Origin: Mangifera indica
Lineage: Eukaryota > Streptophyta > Magnoliopsida > Sapindales > Anacardiaceae
Direction: 5' to 3'
Length of the DNA: 64,000 bases
Assembly: GCF_011075055.1 (NCBI RefSeq)
Contig: NC_058137.1
Span: forward strand, 23,297,463-23,361,462
This document shows positions 25,150 through 37,469 of this stretch, piece after piece; positions within the stretch are counted from its first letter, which is position 1, and the number at the start of each line of letters is the position of its first letter. Made by a program: the position numbers and the translations under genes. Under the pieces are notes generated by a model. The model was not told the origin of the DNA, did not search any database, and worked only from the letters and a program-made list of their open reading frames with translations.

Positions 25150-26220
25150 GATGTTTGGTTTATGTAGGGATATTAGTCAAAATATTAGGAAAAGTGATGT
25201 GTTTTGGCTTGAGTGGGGATATTTGTCAATGTTATAAAATGAAGAAGTATTGTACTAGATTTGGACAATGTCAAAACTCACCGTTTCACCAAATCAATTG
25301 TGTTCATCCTGCTATAGGGTTCAGTGTTTGTCACCAGATATTTTTGATTCATCTAAGGCATTGGAAATCCATTTTGCATATTCAAATATTAGACATTGTA
25401 CTAGCCATTTCTTTGCAAATTTTAGATTAATGCATCCACCTTTGCAGTTTAGGGACTTGCTTCAGGCAGCTGCAGGTGCCGCTAATGAGTATGACTTCAA
25501 GGTTGCAATGGACAGTATCAAGGGTTACAGTCAAGAAGCATACAATTACCTGATGAAGGAACCGGCAAAATATAGGAGCAGAAGTGCTTTTGACACAGAT
25601 TGTAGTAGTGATAATATCACTAACCGTAGAACTTTCAAAGAGAAAGTCTGAATTTGAACCTTTATCATATTTGTAAAATCTTAATTTATTTGATATAGTG
25701 ATTGTGGTTTAGTCCGTATGCTTCGGATTTATCCATTCAATTAATATGGGTAAGAGCCCTGGTTAAAAAAAAGGAAGAGAGAGAGGTGAAGGAAGTTCCC
25801 ATTGTTAAATCGATTGAGTTTATTCATTTAAAGGTTATGAATAATTTTTATATTAGTTATTATACTTAAGAAAGCTAGTTTTTGGGAATTTGAGGTACAT
25901 GTGATATGTCTAGGATACATTTCGTCAACTTAAGGTTATCGAGAAAGTACGCATATGATAAGTTTCAAATCAGAAGAGTCCCTTGTAAACATATGATAGC
26001 AGCAATTACTAAGGCCAGACAACATAAGGAAACGTATATGATTCGCTTATACCTGATGAAATCATGTCGCCTAATATGTTGGGCTCCAAAACTTACCAAC
26101 CCCATCCATAGAGAGAGATCAGGCACGCCTGAGAAGGCAGGACACAGAGAGAAGCATGAATCCCCAAGGAGAGGAAGGCAAACAACTGTCTACTGCGGAG
26201 TTTGCAAGGTCCAATAATTA
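25150..26220 (+). pseudogene. Mutator-like (MULE) transposase relic
   Basis: Fragments in shifting frames match the C-terminal half of MuDR-type transposases. At about 25400-25570 there is CTSHFFANFR, then FRDLLQAAAGAANEYDFK and AMDSIKGYSQEAYNYLMKEP (the usual H-x-R-x-C..H...NF..., then LW.AA.A.T...F...M). At about 25970-26210 there is RRVPCKHMIAAI, the SWIM zinc-finger remnant (C-x-H). It is followed by PDEIMSPNML in another frame and by PRRGRQTTVYCGVCK, the start of the zinc knuckle. Stops and frameshifts show it is dead. It lies about 2 kb right of the non-autonomous MULE at 19665-23188. Whether the two are related cannot be told, because no TIR borders this relic. Confidence 0.82.
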
Positions 26221-26229
26221 GTACGATTA

Positions 26230-27950
26230 TGTTATTGGTCAGTTTTCAATTATTTGCACAAACTGGAACAATTAGGGAAACAGATGCATGTAATTTCTGA
26301 AAGAGGTGAGATGTAAACTCATTGATCAAAGTTGTTCTTTGGAGTATATTGAATGGTGGCTACTCTTTTTGTTATGTTTTTGAAATGGCTCTGGTTGTGC
26401 CTGTCATGCATAATTTATTTTATTTTATAGTTATATTAAACATTTGCTTCTCATTAAGTATGTTGTGGTGATTTTGAGTTATGGCAGATGTGTAACATCC
26501 CTAGTTTAATAATCTGGTCCATTTATCTCTAGTCCAATAGCCTAACTAATTATCAAAATATTGTCTATTTTGGATACACACGCATTATAATTTTGTTTCT
26601 AAGTTTTATAACTCAAAACATGTCTTTACAATTTAAACAGTTTATAGACTGTTTAACTAATTTCAATTTAGTATCTTCAAACGATATGAGATACACACAA
26701 AAACTTAGTATTTATCTCGTGCTTTATTGATATGAAATATATTTAAGATGTCACAAGATGTAAGAAAAGGGCCACTTTATTAGCTATGTTAACAACTTGG
26801 ATATTCCAGATAATGAAAACAATTTTGTTTCTTTGCTACTTGGAGTATTTAGGTTAATTAATCTATGTGGATTGCTATTGTCTTTGTTGTAAGGATTGGA
26901 GTAAGCTTGTTAATCATGGTTGTATATCATTAATACACTTAGATAATTACATTGAAATATAGATCAATAGGCATATTAGGATGTTTACAAATACCATCCA
27001 TTTAATGTTAACTCAACGTTCATTTTCATCTTGCAAACTCACTTTCAAGGCAAAAACACAAAAAAACATATAAAGAGGGTTGGCCCATGGCATGATCCAA
27101 TTTTTTTTTTTTTGGCATGACTCACATGGCCTGTTTATCGTGTTGAAGCTTTGGATAAGACCCACATGTTAGTCTAACATAACTTGTTAAAAAATAATAC
27201 AAAATTAAAAAAATATTTAAACGATATATAATCTTATAAATAAAATCCCTAAAAACTCACAAAGACATGACCTTGACATACTAATATACTAGTAGATTTT
27301 GTCACAGTTAGGCAGCATGACCCATTGCCACATGTATACACAACCTAAATGGTCATTGTTGCACCTGCCTACACTTTTATACCTATTTTGGAACTTGATA
27401 GTGGCTCCACAAAAAAAAAAAAAAATCAGATGAAGCCATATTGCATATGAAAGAAGTCAATGATCGCTAGTGTGGTGTAAAGAAAACCAAAGAAACTGGA
27501 AACCAAATTTGCTCTTCCCATTTTGGTTTTCTAAACCTTGAAATTGTTGGAAAAAGCCGGGGATGTAACTGTATTTAAACAGTCTAAAATGAAGGGCGTT
27601 TTCATTATTTGCTGCAAGGGACGTTCAAGGGTAATTTGCAAACCTTAGGGGAAAATTATAATAATTCATAAAACCTCAAGGAGAAAACTGACAATAGTCC
27701 TTCTTCAAGCCAAAGAAGACGCTGACGTGGATTAGCCGCTCTAATTTCCTTGGGAGGAGACAAAAAGAAACGTATGAAAGAGATTGTGCCAAAACGTAGA
27801 AACCCTAAAAGCCCATTTTGGTAATTTCAATAACGTCCACGAATGTCTTATCATAATACGCCATTAATTCCTTGACCAATCATTCATAGCCAACAATATT
27901 AAGGATAGCGTTGGACAACTTCAAAGCCACTAATCAACTTTCCGTAATGT
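26230..27950. other. Intergenic, no gene recognised
   Basis: AT-rich DNA between the MULE relic and the PRR promoter, with several poly-A runs. The last 400 bp are less AT-rich and are probably distal promoter. I see no coding signal or clear repeat. Confidence 0.5.
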
Positions 27951-27955
27951 ATTTC

Positions 27956-27961
27956 CACGTG
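27956..27961. promoter_or_regulatory. G-box CACGTG in the PRR5 upstream region
   Basis: CCACGTGTCA context. This core is bound by PIF/HY5-type light-response factors and is enriched at clock and light genes. It lies about 350 bp before the PRR start codon. Confidence 0.6.
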
Positions 27962-27996
27962 TCATTATTTTATCCATCAGATCTTTTGGTCTCTCA

Positions 27997-28005
27997 AAAA
28001 TATCT
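27997..28005 (+). promoter_or_regulatory. Evening element AAAATATCT (forward)
   Basis: Exact 9-bp evening element, 306 bp upstream of the PRR start codon. In Arabidopsis CCA1/LHY/RVE Myb factors bind it. Confidence 0.75.
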
Positions 28006-28195
28006 AACAAGTGAAACTAATATTATATCTTCCATGTGGGCCCTACCCTCTAAAATATCACAAAAATAAAAAGTAAACTTTGAAAAAAGGTTGCCCACAG
28101 GTTGAGGTTGAGGTTGAGCCTCAGCCTCCCAATGAGCCAATGCCTTTTGATCGTGCTGACTTGGCAAGTGCAGGCCTCACAAAATATTGAGCATC

Positions 28196-28204
28196 AGATA
28201 TTTT
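28196..28204 (-). promoter_or_regulatory. Evening element (reverse, AGATATTTT)
   Basis: Exact reverse-strand evening element, part of a cluster of three within 60 bp. Confidence 0.75.
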
Positions 28205-28212
28205 TTATGTTA

Positions 28213-28221
28213 AGATATTTT
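28213..28221 (-). promoter_or_regulatory. Evening element (reverse, AGATATTTT)
   Basis: Second exact reverse copy, 17 bp after the first. Confidence 0.75.
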
Positions 28222-28245
28222 AATAGCCGTAAGATGCTAGATTTC

Positions 28246-28254
28246 AGATATTTT
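28246..28254 (-). promoter_or_regulatory. Evening element (reverse, AGATATTTT)
   Basis: Third exact reverse copy, about 57 bp before the PRR start codon, so possibly in the 5' UTR. Confidence 0.72.
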
Positions 28255-28310
28255 TATTTTAAAAAAGTCTGTCCTTAAGATAGCATTGAAGAGAGGTGTT
28301 GCAGAGAGAG

Positions 28311-31300
28311 ATGGGAGAGGTGGTGTTGAGTAGTGAAGAGTTAATGGAGAAGAAGAGTGAAGGAATGGTGAAGTGGGAAGGGTTTTTACAAAGGATGGCT
28401 TTGAGGGTTTTGCTGGTTGAGGCTGATGATTCTACCAGGCAAATTATAGCTGCCCTTCTCAGGAAATCTACTTTCAGAGGTTTGTTTTCTTCTTTGCTTC
28501 TGAATTTCATCTTTTTATGGAGTGTTTATGTTTTAGAAACTATAGTTTTTAGATTTGTGTTTGAGGCTCAAGTTCAGGACTTGTGGTTCAGCTTGTGATG
28601 TGCAGGTTTGGATATGAGAAAGGAATTGTCAAATTGCAAAAGAAAAAAAATTAAGCAATTTGATATAAGGCAGGCCATTTTGGTTTAACAAGTCGTTTTA
28701 TTCTTATATTAAACATTATTAATTTCGAAAAGGTGGTGTGATTTAGAACCAAAACATGAAACAGAGGAAAATTAAGCAATTAAAAGATACAAGAGATAAC
28801 AGAACCTACATAACAACATAAATTACACAATTTATTAAAAATTAAAGAAAAAAAACACTTCTCTAGTTGTATATCAAGTTTTAATTTGGGCACTACTTTC
28901 GGACCATACAACCGTGGTAGTCAGGAAATTTTTGAGATACTAATATCCCATTGATAACACAATCTAAAGCTCACTGTATTAACTCTGCCAATCTAAAGTG
29001 CAAGTTGTTGATTTCATGTTTTTGAGCATTTATTTGTTTATTTGGGTTTCTATGACGGAGAGTGGGTGATATTTAAAATCTAAAATCGTGCTTTGATGTG
29101 AATTGATCATGGTTTTGTCTTCTGTTTTGAGCAGTGACTGCTGTTCCTGATGGTTTGAAGGCATGGGAAATACTGAGAGGAAGACCACATAACATAGACC
29201 TCATATTGACTGAGGTTGATTTGCCGTCAATATCTGGATTTGCTCTTCTTACGCTAATCATGGAGCATGAGATTTGCAAAAACATCCCTGTTATAAGTAT
29301 GATATGTACCTATCACTGATTAATTTTCTATTTAAGACTTTTTATTAACTTTAAATTTTGTGCTTATTGTTTTCATTATGCAGTGATGTCTTCACAAGAC
29401 TCAGTTAGTACTGTATATAAATGCATGTTGAGAGGTGCTGCTGATTATCTTGTTAAGCCTCTGAGGAGAAATGAGCTCAGAAATCTGTGGCAGCATGTAT
29501 GGAGAAGGCAATCTGTATGTGTGCTGTTTTATGGTTCTCTCTCTCACATAAGTTTTATTATTGTTTTATTTCCAAGTGAGTCTTATTTCATTTCCATTTT
29601 CCATTAGTCAACCACTGGCGGAAATGTTGATCAAGATGAGAGTGTCGGACAGCAAAAGATTGAAGGCACTTCTGAAAATGATGCTGTCAGTAATCATTCC
29701 AGTGGTCATGTGGCTTGTATCCAGAGGAATGATGAATGTGTTGAGAAAGGGAGTGATGCTCAGGTGAGTTTCTCCTTTTGTATATCAGGCAGCAAATGCT
29801 GTAGTTTGTCTAGATTTAATGTTCTCCCTTGGGATACAAGCAAATCATCATTTGCGATTTTCTTTTCATATAGTCATGTTGGATTGCTATCAGAACATTT
29901 GAACAGCTTATAAATTTCTTTTATGTTAGTGTTATGAGCACTTGTAGGCTTGAGTGAAAGTGAAATCACCTTCAGTCTTTTATAGTATAATTTAGATGAG
30001 AGTTCTAAACCTAGTTTCTGTCAAGAATAACCCCACTGCTTAAATAAAAAACTTGGTATTAATTTAAAAAATAAATAATTATTTAGTTAAATCTTGAATT
30101 TACATGCTGGCAGCCCCAAAGTGAGGGTTATCCAATGACACTTTTGGGATGCTTTACGTATGAATTATCAAGGGCGTGTTGTATTTCTGTTTATAAAACC
30201 TCTTATGGTTCAAAGTAATTTCCTTTCGCCTTAGGTTGGGTACATGAAGTTTCATATGTCATAGAGAGTGCATATTTGTTGTTGCTTGCAGAGCTCTTGT
30301 ACAAAGCCGGACTTTGAAGCTGAGAGTGCACAGATGGAAGAGATGCAGGATTTCTCAAGACCGTTCTGGGGAAAATCCTTACAAAATGATGTAGAGATGC
30401 TGACGCATGAAACAAGCATCAATTATGGCCAGCAAATGCTTATTCATGAGAGTGAAGTTGGGGGTATAACAATTTTTCATTTGAAATCTGGTTACATCTT
30501 ATGTGCTCAGTTCAGTCAGAAACCAACTTACATTTTTGTGAATGCCTTAAATTTACCAGGATCAGAAGTAGCTGCCAGCAAGGATGCTAACATTAGAAAT
30601 TTGGGCAAGGATGTAGAACCAGAAAGTCAAAGGAAGGATGTGACCTTCACCAGAGAGCCCTGTAATGAGCTTGTCAATTCTTCTAGAGAAGCGATTGATT
30701 TCATGGGAGCATGCAAAAATCAGAATTCCTGCTCAAACAATGGAGCAAGCAGGGTTGATTCTACTCCAGATTTGGATCTTTCCTTGAGAAGATCTCATCC
30801 TGGTGGTTTTGAGAATCAAGTTGCAGACCAAAGGTTTACCATCAGGCATTCTAATGCCTCTGCCTTTACACGGTGAGTCTGTCTATCCTAATATTAGTAT
30901 CTTTATTTTGATCACTATTAACTGCATAAACTGTTCAGTGGGCTGTCTTTCTTGTTTGATAGGTTACATTATTACTTCAAAATTAAAAAAAAAAAAAAAT
31001 TCTATTATGTCATGTCCTAATGGCTAAGGATCTGTTACCTCTGATTTGCTCTTTAATCCAGAAAGCATGTGAACTCAACTTCTTTATGGTTTGTAGTCAA
31101 TGAGAGTGTTGGTTTTGGGGACTAAATTTCTTTTCGGTTTTTGAAATGGTTTAAGATAAAATGCATAGGCGATTAAGCCTCATACCAAGTATAAAATTTT
31201 TGAAGTTTCAATCATGTTTGTTTTTATTTGTTTCCTAATTATATTTCGGGTGTAGAGGGAAGTCAAAGCAGATTAGCAACGAAGTCATATTTTCTGTTCC

Positions 31301-32387
31301 ACTGGATTGTAGTCACCGCATGAATTTCTATATTCTAACACATCTATTGATTTTTTAATTCAGGTACACTAACAGATCTTTGCAGCCAGTACATTCAACA
31401 CTGCATGGTGCTTGCAATCAGCAGAAAGAATTTGCAGCTGGCTCAGAGAAGACTCTATCTGATATTGTTACTATAAGTAACTCTGATACTCCACTTGTGC
31501 TAAGTACTCAAAGAAGTATCAGTTCTCTGGCTACTAGTCAATCTAATAAATCTGAACGAGAAACTTTGTGCCGTCAACAGAAACCATCTCCTGTCCCAAT
31601 TCCAGTAAAAGGTATGAGGCTTAATAGTCTATGCACTGGCTATGGCTCAGCAATACCTCATATTTTTTGTGCAAAATTGGGTCTATCATCCATGCCAAGT
31701 CCTAGTTCAGCCAATCAGCGAGAACTGACCTTTCAAGTGAACCCAGTCCATTGCGGCAATGTTGAAAGCAGTAATTGCTCACAACTTTATGATAGACTTG
31801 GAGAAAATGCAATTAATTCCATTTCCATCAACCAGACCATGCAAATGTTGAGTCACAGGTTGGAGACTCTGGAGGATCGAGGACATATATCTCCAGCCAC
31901 GGATCAGAGTGCAAGTAGCAGTTTCTGTAATGGTGCTATAAGTCATCTGAACAGCATAGGATATGGAAGCACTTGTGGAAGTAACAGCAATGTTGATCAG
32001 GTTGCTGCTGGCAGAGCTGCTGCAGAGAGCAAGAATGAAGAAGGATTTTGCCCCACCAATGGAAACTCACATCGATCAATCGAAAGAGAAGCAGCACTAA
32101 GTAAGTTTCGCTTGAAGCGAAAGGACAGATGCTATGATAAGAAGGTAAAGAACTGCAGTCACATATATCATTGGAACTACTTTTGATTGCTAAGGACAGA
32201 CAAATTGTACATTACATTCTTCTGCATATAAATAGCAACCAATACCAGAATTATTACAATCTGTTAACGGATAATTTTTGCACAGGTTCGGTATGAAAGT
32301 CGAAAGAAACTTGCAGAACAACGACCGAGAGTGAAAGGACAATTTGTTCGGCAAGCACAGCCTGATTCGACGATGGCAGAATCTTAG
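28311..32387 (+). CDS. PRR5: Clock pseudo-response regulator, PRR5/PRR9 type
   Basis: Exons 28311-28479, 29135-29296, 29384-29514, 29608-29763, 30292-30463, 30560-30872, 31364-32144 and 32286-32387 join in frame to 661 residues. The receiver-like domain (about 31-150) has [27 protein letters not shown] and [12 protein letters not shown]83 stands where true response regulators have the phospho-acceptor Asp, as in all plant PRRs; K135 is kept. An EAR-type repressor motif LDLSL (335-339) fits recruitment of TOPLESS. The C-terminal CCT domain (about 609-651: [20 protein letters not shown] then [20 protein letters not shown]) binds DNA. PRR5/7/9 repress CCA1 and LHY during the day in the nucleus. 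Evening elements upstream suggest control by RVE/CCA1 factors. The segment 30464-30559 can be intron or coding. PRR5 rather than PRR9 is favoured by gene order. Confidence 0.95.
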
Positions 32388-32562
32388 AATCAGTGTGGTA
32401 ATTCACTTGAGGGGTGGCTTATAAACTTAATAGGATAGAACTTTAGATTAGATCTTACAAATCTTTTCAGTGGCTTGATGTAACATGTTTTTGCAGTCTA
32501 TTTTCCTCATGTTTGTGTATATGGAGATTACCATGTATCCATGGTAAAAGTAGAGCTGTAAT

Positions 32563-32584
32563 ATATATATATATATATATATAT
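32563..32584. repeat. AT dinucleotide repeat in the PRR5 3' flank
   Basis: Eleven AT units about 180 bp after the stop codon, probably in or just after the 3' UTR. Confidence 0.8.
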
Positions 32585-33054
32585 GTTTCAATTCATTTGC
32601 TTTATTTTGCTATAGAGTTCATACAGTAATTCTTGCTATCAAATCACACCCCAGGGTTATGCTATTTTATTTGATTCCCAGCTAGTCAATTTCAATCTAA
32701 ATGTCATATCAAAATCTTGCTTTTCTTGAAGTTTTGATGCGGCGAAATTGATGGTAGTAATTATTTTCTTTTCATAAAACAACAAACAGAAATTGCAATT
32801 TGGCTGGGCAATGTTAAAGGTTGTCAATGTCATAGGTGCTTGGTGTAGAAAACTTCAGAGGCTTGAGTGCACAGGCCATTGCTTTATCGCTTTTTTGTCC
32901 GTAAGAAAGAGCGAGTGGTCCAACGATAATTGAATTTTGTTTTTGTAAGTTTGTGAACTAAATTATCAAGCCAAATGATACGGACAAAATTAAAACTCTA
33001 ACCAATCTTACGGGCTTTAAGACATGTTAAGAGGGTTTGGTCTACTGTGTCACA

Positions 33055-33232
33055 ACTTGAGCCTCTTATTTTCGGTATGAACCTTTGGGATACGATATAC
33101 AATTTTACATTAGAAGACGTGTCAAAAAGGGTGGACCTGCTCGCGGCCAAGCACAGGCCTCTCGTTTTTGGTACGGGCTGTTGGGGTACGATGCGCAATT
33201 TACATTTAAACGTATGTCAAGGAGGTGAGGCT
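33055..33232. repeat. Two-copy degenerate tandem repeat, about 105-bp spacing
   Basis: Copy 1 has GCCTCTTATTTTCGGTATGA, TGGGATACGATATACAATTT and GTGTCAAAAAGGGTGG. Copy 2 has GCCTCTCGTTTTTGGTACGG, TGGGGTACGATGCGCAATTT and ATGTCAAGGAGGTG. The open frame spanning it looks incidental. Confidence 0.65.
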
Positions 33233-34691
33233 CTGCAATAAAATTTAGCCGACCAAATTGCAATAAAATTCGGTTGGCACCGAGCTTGCCTAATTTTGGG
33301 CATCAGATCATCCAAAAACCAAGTTGTTGGCCGTTGAAAATTTGGCCGAGCAATTTGAGTGACGAAATTTCTAACTATTAGTGTTACGTAAACGCCACAA
33401 TAGTATCATATTATCTTTGGTGATTAAATAAATCCGATCGATTGATTTATATGTTTTTTAAATTTTTATAACAGCTACATTTATGAATAACAAATAAATT
33501 TTCTAGCATTTCCTATATAAATGTACCAAATCAATTTGAAACTGACTTTTGCAAACAAAATTTTTAATATAATAGAGAGCAAAACATTCTTGAGTTTTAT
33601 ACTGATAATCGTTCGTTGTAATCAAAATCCATGATCGTCTATCTTCTTTGTAATCATATATATAATAATATGTATTTATAATATGATATAATATAGATAA
33701 AAATGATACATATCGTGAGATATATCATAATAAAAATGATACAATGAATGTATTATATATACGATATATTTTTTTTTTATCGATACTAATCAATACATTT
33801 TTTTTTTAAATGATGATACAATAGAAGTATATATATGAGAAATTTTAAATTTTTAAAAGTGTTTGTGATATTTTTCAAAATGATGACGTATCAATAATAT
33901 TTTTTATTATTTTATTTTTTAAAAAATGTATTATATAATACGATACGATACTCAATACATAATACGTAAAATTAAGTTTTCACTTTTATATATACTCTTT
34001 AAGAGAGTTTTAATTTCAAATCTTCGTAAATTCGTATTATAAAAGAGTGAGTTTCAATTTTTTATGAGACTAAATATTTTTTAGTTAGAAAATTTAATCT
34101 TTAGTAATTGTAAAGATTACTAGCATATTGAAAATTATTTATATTGTAAGAGAAAACTTGGTTGAAATTATGTCAACGGAGTGAAATAATTCAAAGAAAA
34201 TAGTTTAGAGAAACGAATATAAGTCATATTGTATCAAATAGATATAAATGATAAATGAATATTTGATTTTTTGAAACTTAAAGAATAAAAATTTATTGTC
34301 TCATCAAACCTAAAGTAAGAATAGTTATTTAACTTTTAATAAAATAAAATAATAGAAACAAAATGATAATTTTACTAAAAAGAGGTGTTAACAACACTAG
34401 ATAAGCATTAGAAATTTTAGGGAGAAGCTAAAAACGACATCAATGATCTGGTACAGGTGGCAGATACCTAGCAAAGTATCCTTCCAAATCAAACGGCTGA
34501 TAGAGAAGGATGAGATGTTTGGACCTTATATTATACACCCTTTTCTTAACTTAAAAGTAACGGCTAGATAAGACACATAAAAAGCTCGAGAAGTATGAGC
34601 AGGTTTCCATAAAGCGGTTTTATAGATTCTTCATGTCTTCCTTTACCTGCTTTATAACATTTCTTGTGCAGAGCTCTATAAAATAAAAAAA

Positions 34692-35314
34692 GGCCAAAAT
34701 ACTATATCCCACCAAAGATTTAGCCCAATCTAAAAACATACTCCTAATAAATAAAAAATTCTAACACCCATCTATCTTTAAATTTTATTAAAATTATCAT
34801 TAAATATAAAAATAAAACTATTATTTAATAATAATATTTAAAATATATAATTTTATCTTTTTTTTCTTAGATTTTAAAAATTAATATTTCATCTCTTATT
34901 ACTAATGATAGTCGGTGGCCCCAAACTTTGCTAGAAGACGAGCATCATCCTTCATCCAGATCTGGATGATGAAACGTCATCCAAAGATTATGTTCATGTA
35001 AGGTCATCTTTTAGAAGACGATGTCTTCGTTCGTCAAAAGAAGTAGCTAGATTTTAGGTTTGATATTCTAGAAAAAAAATAAATTTTTTAAAACTTAATT
35101 TTGAGAAAAAATTATTAACTTTTCAAATTAAAAAAAAAGATATAATTTTAACTGTTTTAATATTTGATTTTATACCTTAAATTCTAATAAAAAAATTTAT
35201 AAATGTATTCTAATAAATTAAAACTTAGGTAAGTATTTTAATATTTTATTTGTTGTAAGTATATATTTATTATTTCACCGAAACATAACACAGGTGAGAG
35301 ATAATCCTTTGGCC
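34692..35314. mobile_element. GGCC-TIR MULE-type MITE, copy 1
   Basis: Begins GGCCAAAATACTATATCCCACC and ends GAGATAATCCTTTGGCC. Body segments such as AAAACTATTATTTAATAATA are shared in type with the copies at 40320, 41771, 57639 and 62966. No convincing target duplication remains. Confidence 0.6.
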
Positions 35315-35544
35315 AATTGAAAAATCATATACTTAAAAGCACCAATCAGCGCCTAAACGGCTTAAGAAAAAAACACTTTTGCATAAGTAAAGTGAATAAT
35401 GAGAGAGAGATGCCTCTACGCCATAAATCAACAAGGAGAAAACACTTTCCCTTCAATTATTATAAAAAAGCATTCCCCATATTTGATTACGGGTGACAGA
35501 GAAATTCCATGGCCTCTCCTTTCAACCTGTAGAGAATCCCCTTA

Positions 35545-35675
35545 CGCAATTAGAATTGGGTTGATTTCATTTTAAGAAATTATTGATTTGATTTTCTGAG
35601 CTCGTTGGATCAAATCTTTTGATATCCTGTATATAATTTCTACCTTTTTTTTTCTAGCCACTTTCATGATCATGA

Positions 35676-35714
<39 letters not shown>

Positions 35715-37466
35715 CAGCTTATACACATACTGATCAATAAAAACATAAATTCTTTCTTTCTCCGAATTTACATGGTATCAGAGCTTATTATCTACTGAAT
35801 AATGTGAAAAATTGGAATGGTTAAAGGAAATGCAAAGGTTTTCGCTACAATAAAAAATGATAGGCCTCCACACTACTAGATGAGTTTGTTCAATAGACCA
35901 AGAGATCACTTGGTCATGGATCTGCTTAAGGGAAGCAACTATACCATCTAGAGGAGAGCAATTATCAATATACTCAATCCAAACACGATAATGTGCTTTA
36001 TAGATGAAAATTTACCAAAACCCGATGAAAGGGATCTTCTCCAAATAAATGTCAATAATGCATTTTTGAATAATGAGCTTGATGAGAAGATTTTTGTGAA
36101 GGTACCTTAAAGACTCCCAATCAAAAACCATGAGTTAGTATCAGGCTGTACAAATCTATACAACCTTAAACATGCTGCTAGATAATCGTTTGGCAAGTTG
36201 TTTGATACCTTGTTCACTTTATGGATTTCGCCAAAGCATTTTGGACAACTCACTCTTCACAATGCATAGGAATGACATTTAGATCATTGTGTTGGTTTAT
36301 GTGGGCGACTTGATAATCACTAGGAATAATGAGACAACATGTCAATAGTTCAAAGTCTATCTCCAAAATTGCTTTAAAGTAAAAAATCTTGGAGTGTTGA
36401 GTTTTTTTCTTGGTCTTTAGATCTCGCATACAGTTGAAAGAATTTATTTAAATCAAAATAAATATGCTCAAGATATTGTTAAAAAATCTGAAACAATTAA
36501 TGGGTGTAGAGTTGACACTCTTATTTCACAATAATATAATTTGACAATAGAAACAGGGGATCCATTGTGAGATGTCCATCTATATCGTTGACTCATTGAA
36601 AGACTTCTTTACCTCACCTTACCCCACCCTAATCTGTCTTAGGCCAATTTCCAAGACATGGTGTCTTCTATCCTAGCAACAATTTTGTCACATTCTAAGC
36701 TTTGTGATGTTGTTTGTGGTGCATGTCCTATTACTTGACGCTCATTTTTTGGGTTCATTACCATTCTGGTGACACCTCCTTAACATAACACTCTAAGACG
36801 TAGTTCACAATATCTTTATCTTCGACCAAACTTAATATTGTGTCATTGAGAAGGTGAATGAGAAAATTTGTGGCTAACTTATATACTTAAAGACATGTTT
36901 GTTGATATCCAAGATTGATCAACTTATTTTGTGATAATTAATCTACTCTTTATATTGCATCTAACCCAATGTTTCACAAACGAATGAAACATATTGAATT
37001 GGACTATCACTTTGTTTAGAAAAAGCACAAGGAGAAGTTGTTTAGCATCGGTCATGTTCCCTCTCAGTGTCAACTTGCATGTGTTTACCAAGAGCCTTGG
37101 TTACTACAGATTGGTTTTAGACCATTGCATTCATAGCTTGAGTGTGACATTCACACCATTAAAAAAGTTGAATGTATACAAGTCTTGATGTGTTTTCTAG
37201 AACTACGTCAGCTTCAGGAAGGCTATAAAGATTCACCTATTCAATGCTATGATTTCATGTTTGATTTACCCAGTTAGAATTAGGTTGATTTGATTTCCTA
37301 AAATCATTGAATTACTTCTCTTGATTTCCAACATATAGTTTCCTTTATTTATTTATTTTTCTTTTCTTTACACTTTCAAGATCACGAGGCTTGTTTACAT
37401 AAAGTTGGAGTCTATACACAAATTGATCAATAAAAACATAAATTCCTTCTTTCTTCAAATTTACAC
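35545..37466 (+). mobile_element. Internally deleted Ty1/Copia retrotransposon with both LTRs
   Basis: Two related stretches flank the element. The left (about 35545-35772) has TTAGAATTGGGTTGATTTCA and GATCAATAAAAACATAAATT. The right (about 37271-37466) has TTAGAATTAGGTTGATTTGA and the same GATCAATAAAAACATAAATT. Directly after the left LTR comes TGGTATCAGAGC (35773-35784), the tRNA-Met primer site typical of plant Copia. Inside, broken frames read IVLVYVGDLIITRNNE and LGVLSFFLGL (reverse transcriptase, with Y-x-D-D changed to Y-V-G-D), and CFTNE..NILNWTITLF, LFSIGHVPSQCQ and FTKSLG (RNase H to pol end). Gag, protease and integrase are missing. LTRs have diverged and pol has many stops, so it is old and dead. 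Confidence 0.82.
35680..35711. repeat. AT dinucleotide repeat within the left Copia LTR
   Basis: About 15 units. The right LTR lacks it, so it arose after insertion. Confidence 0.8.
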
Positions 37467-37469
37467 AAC

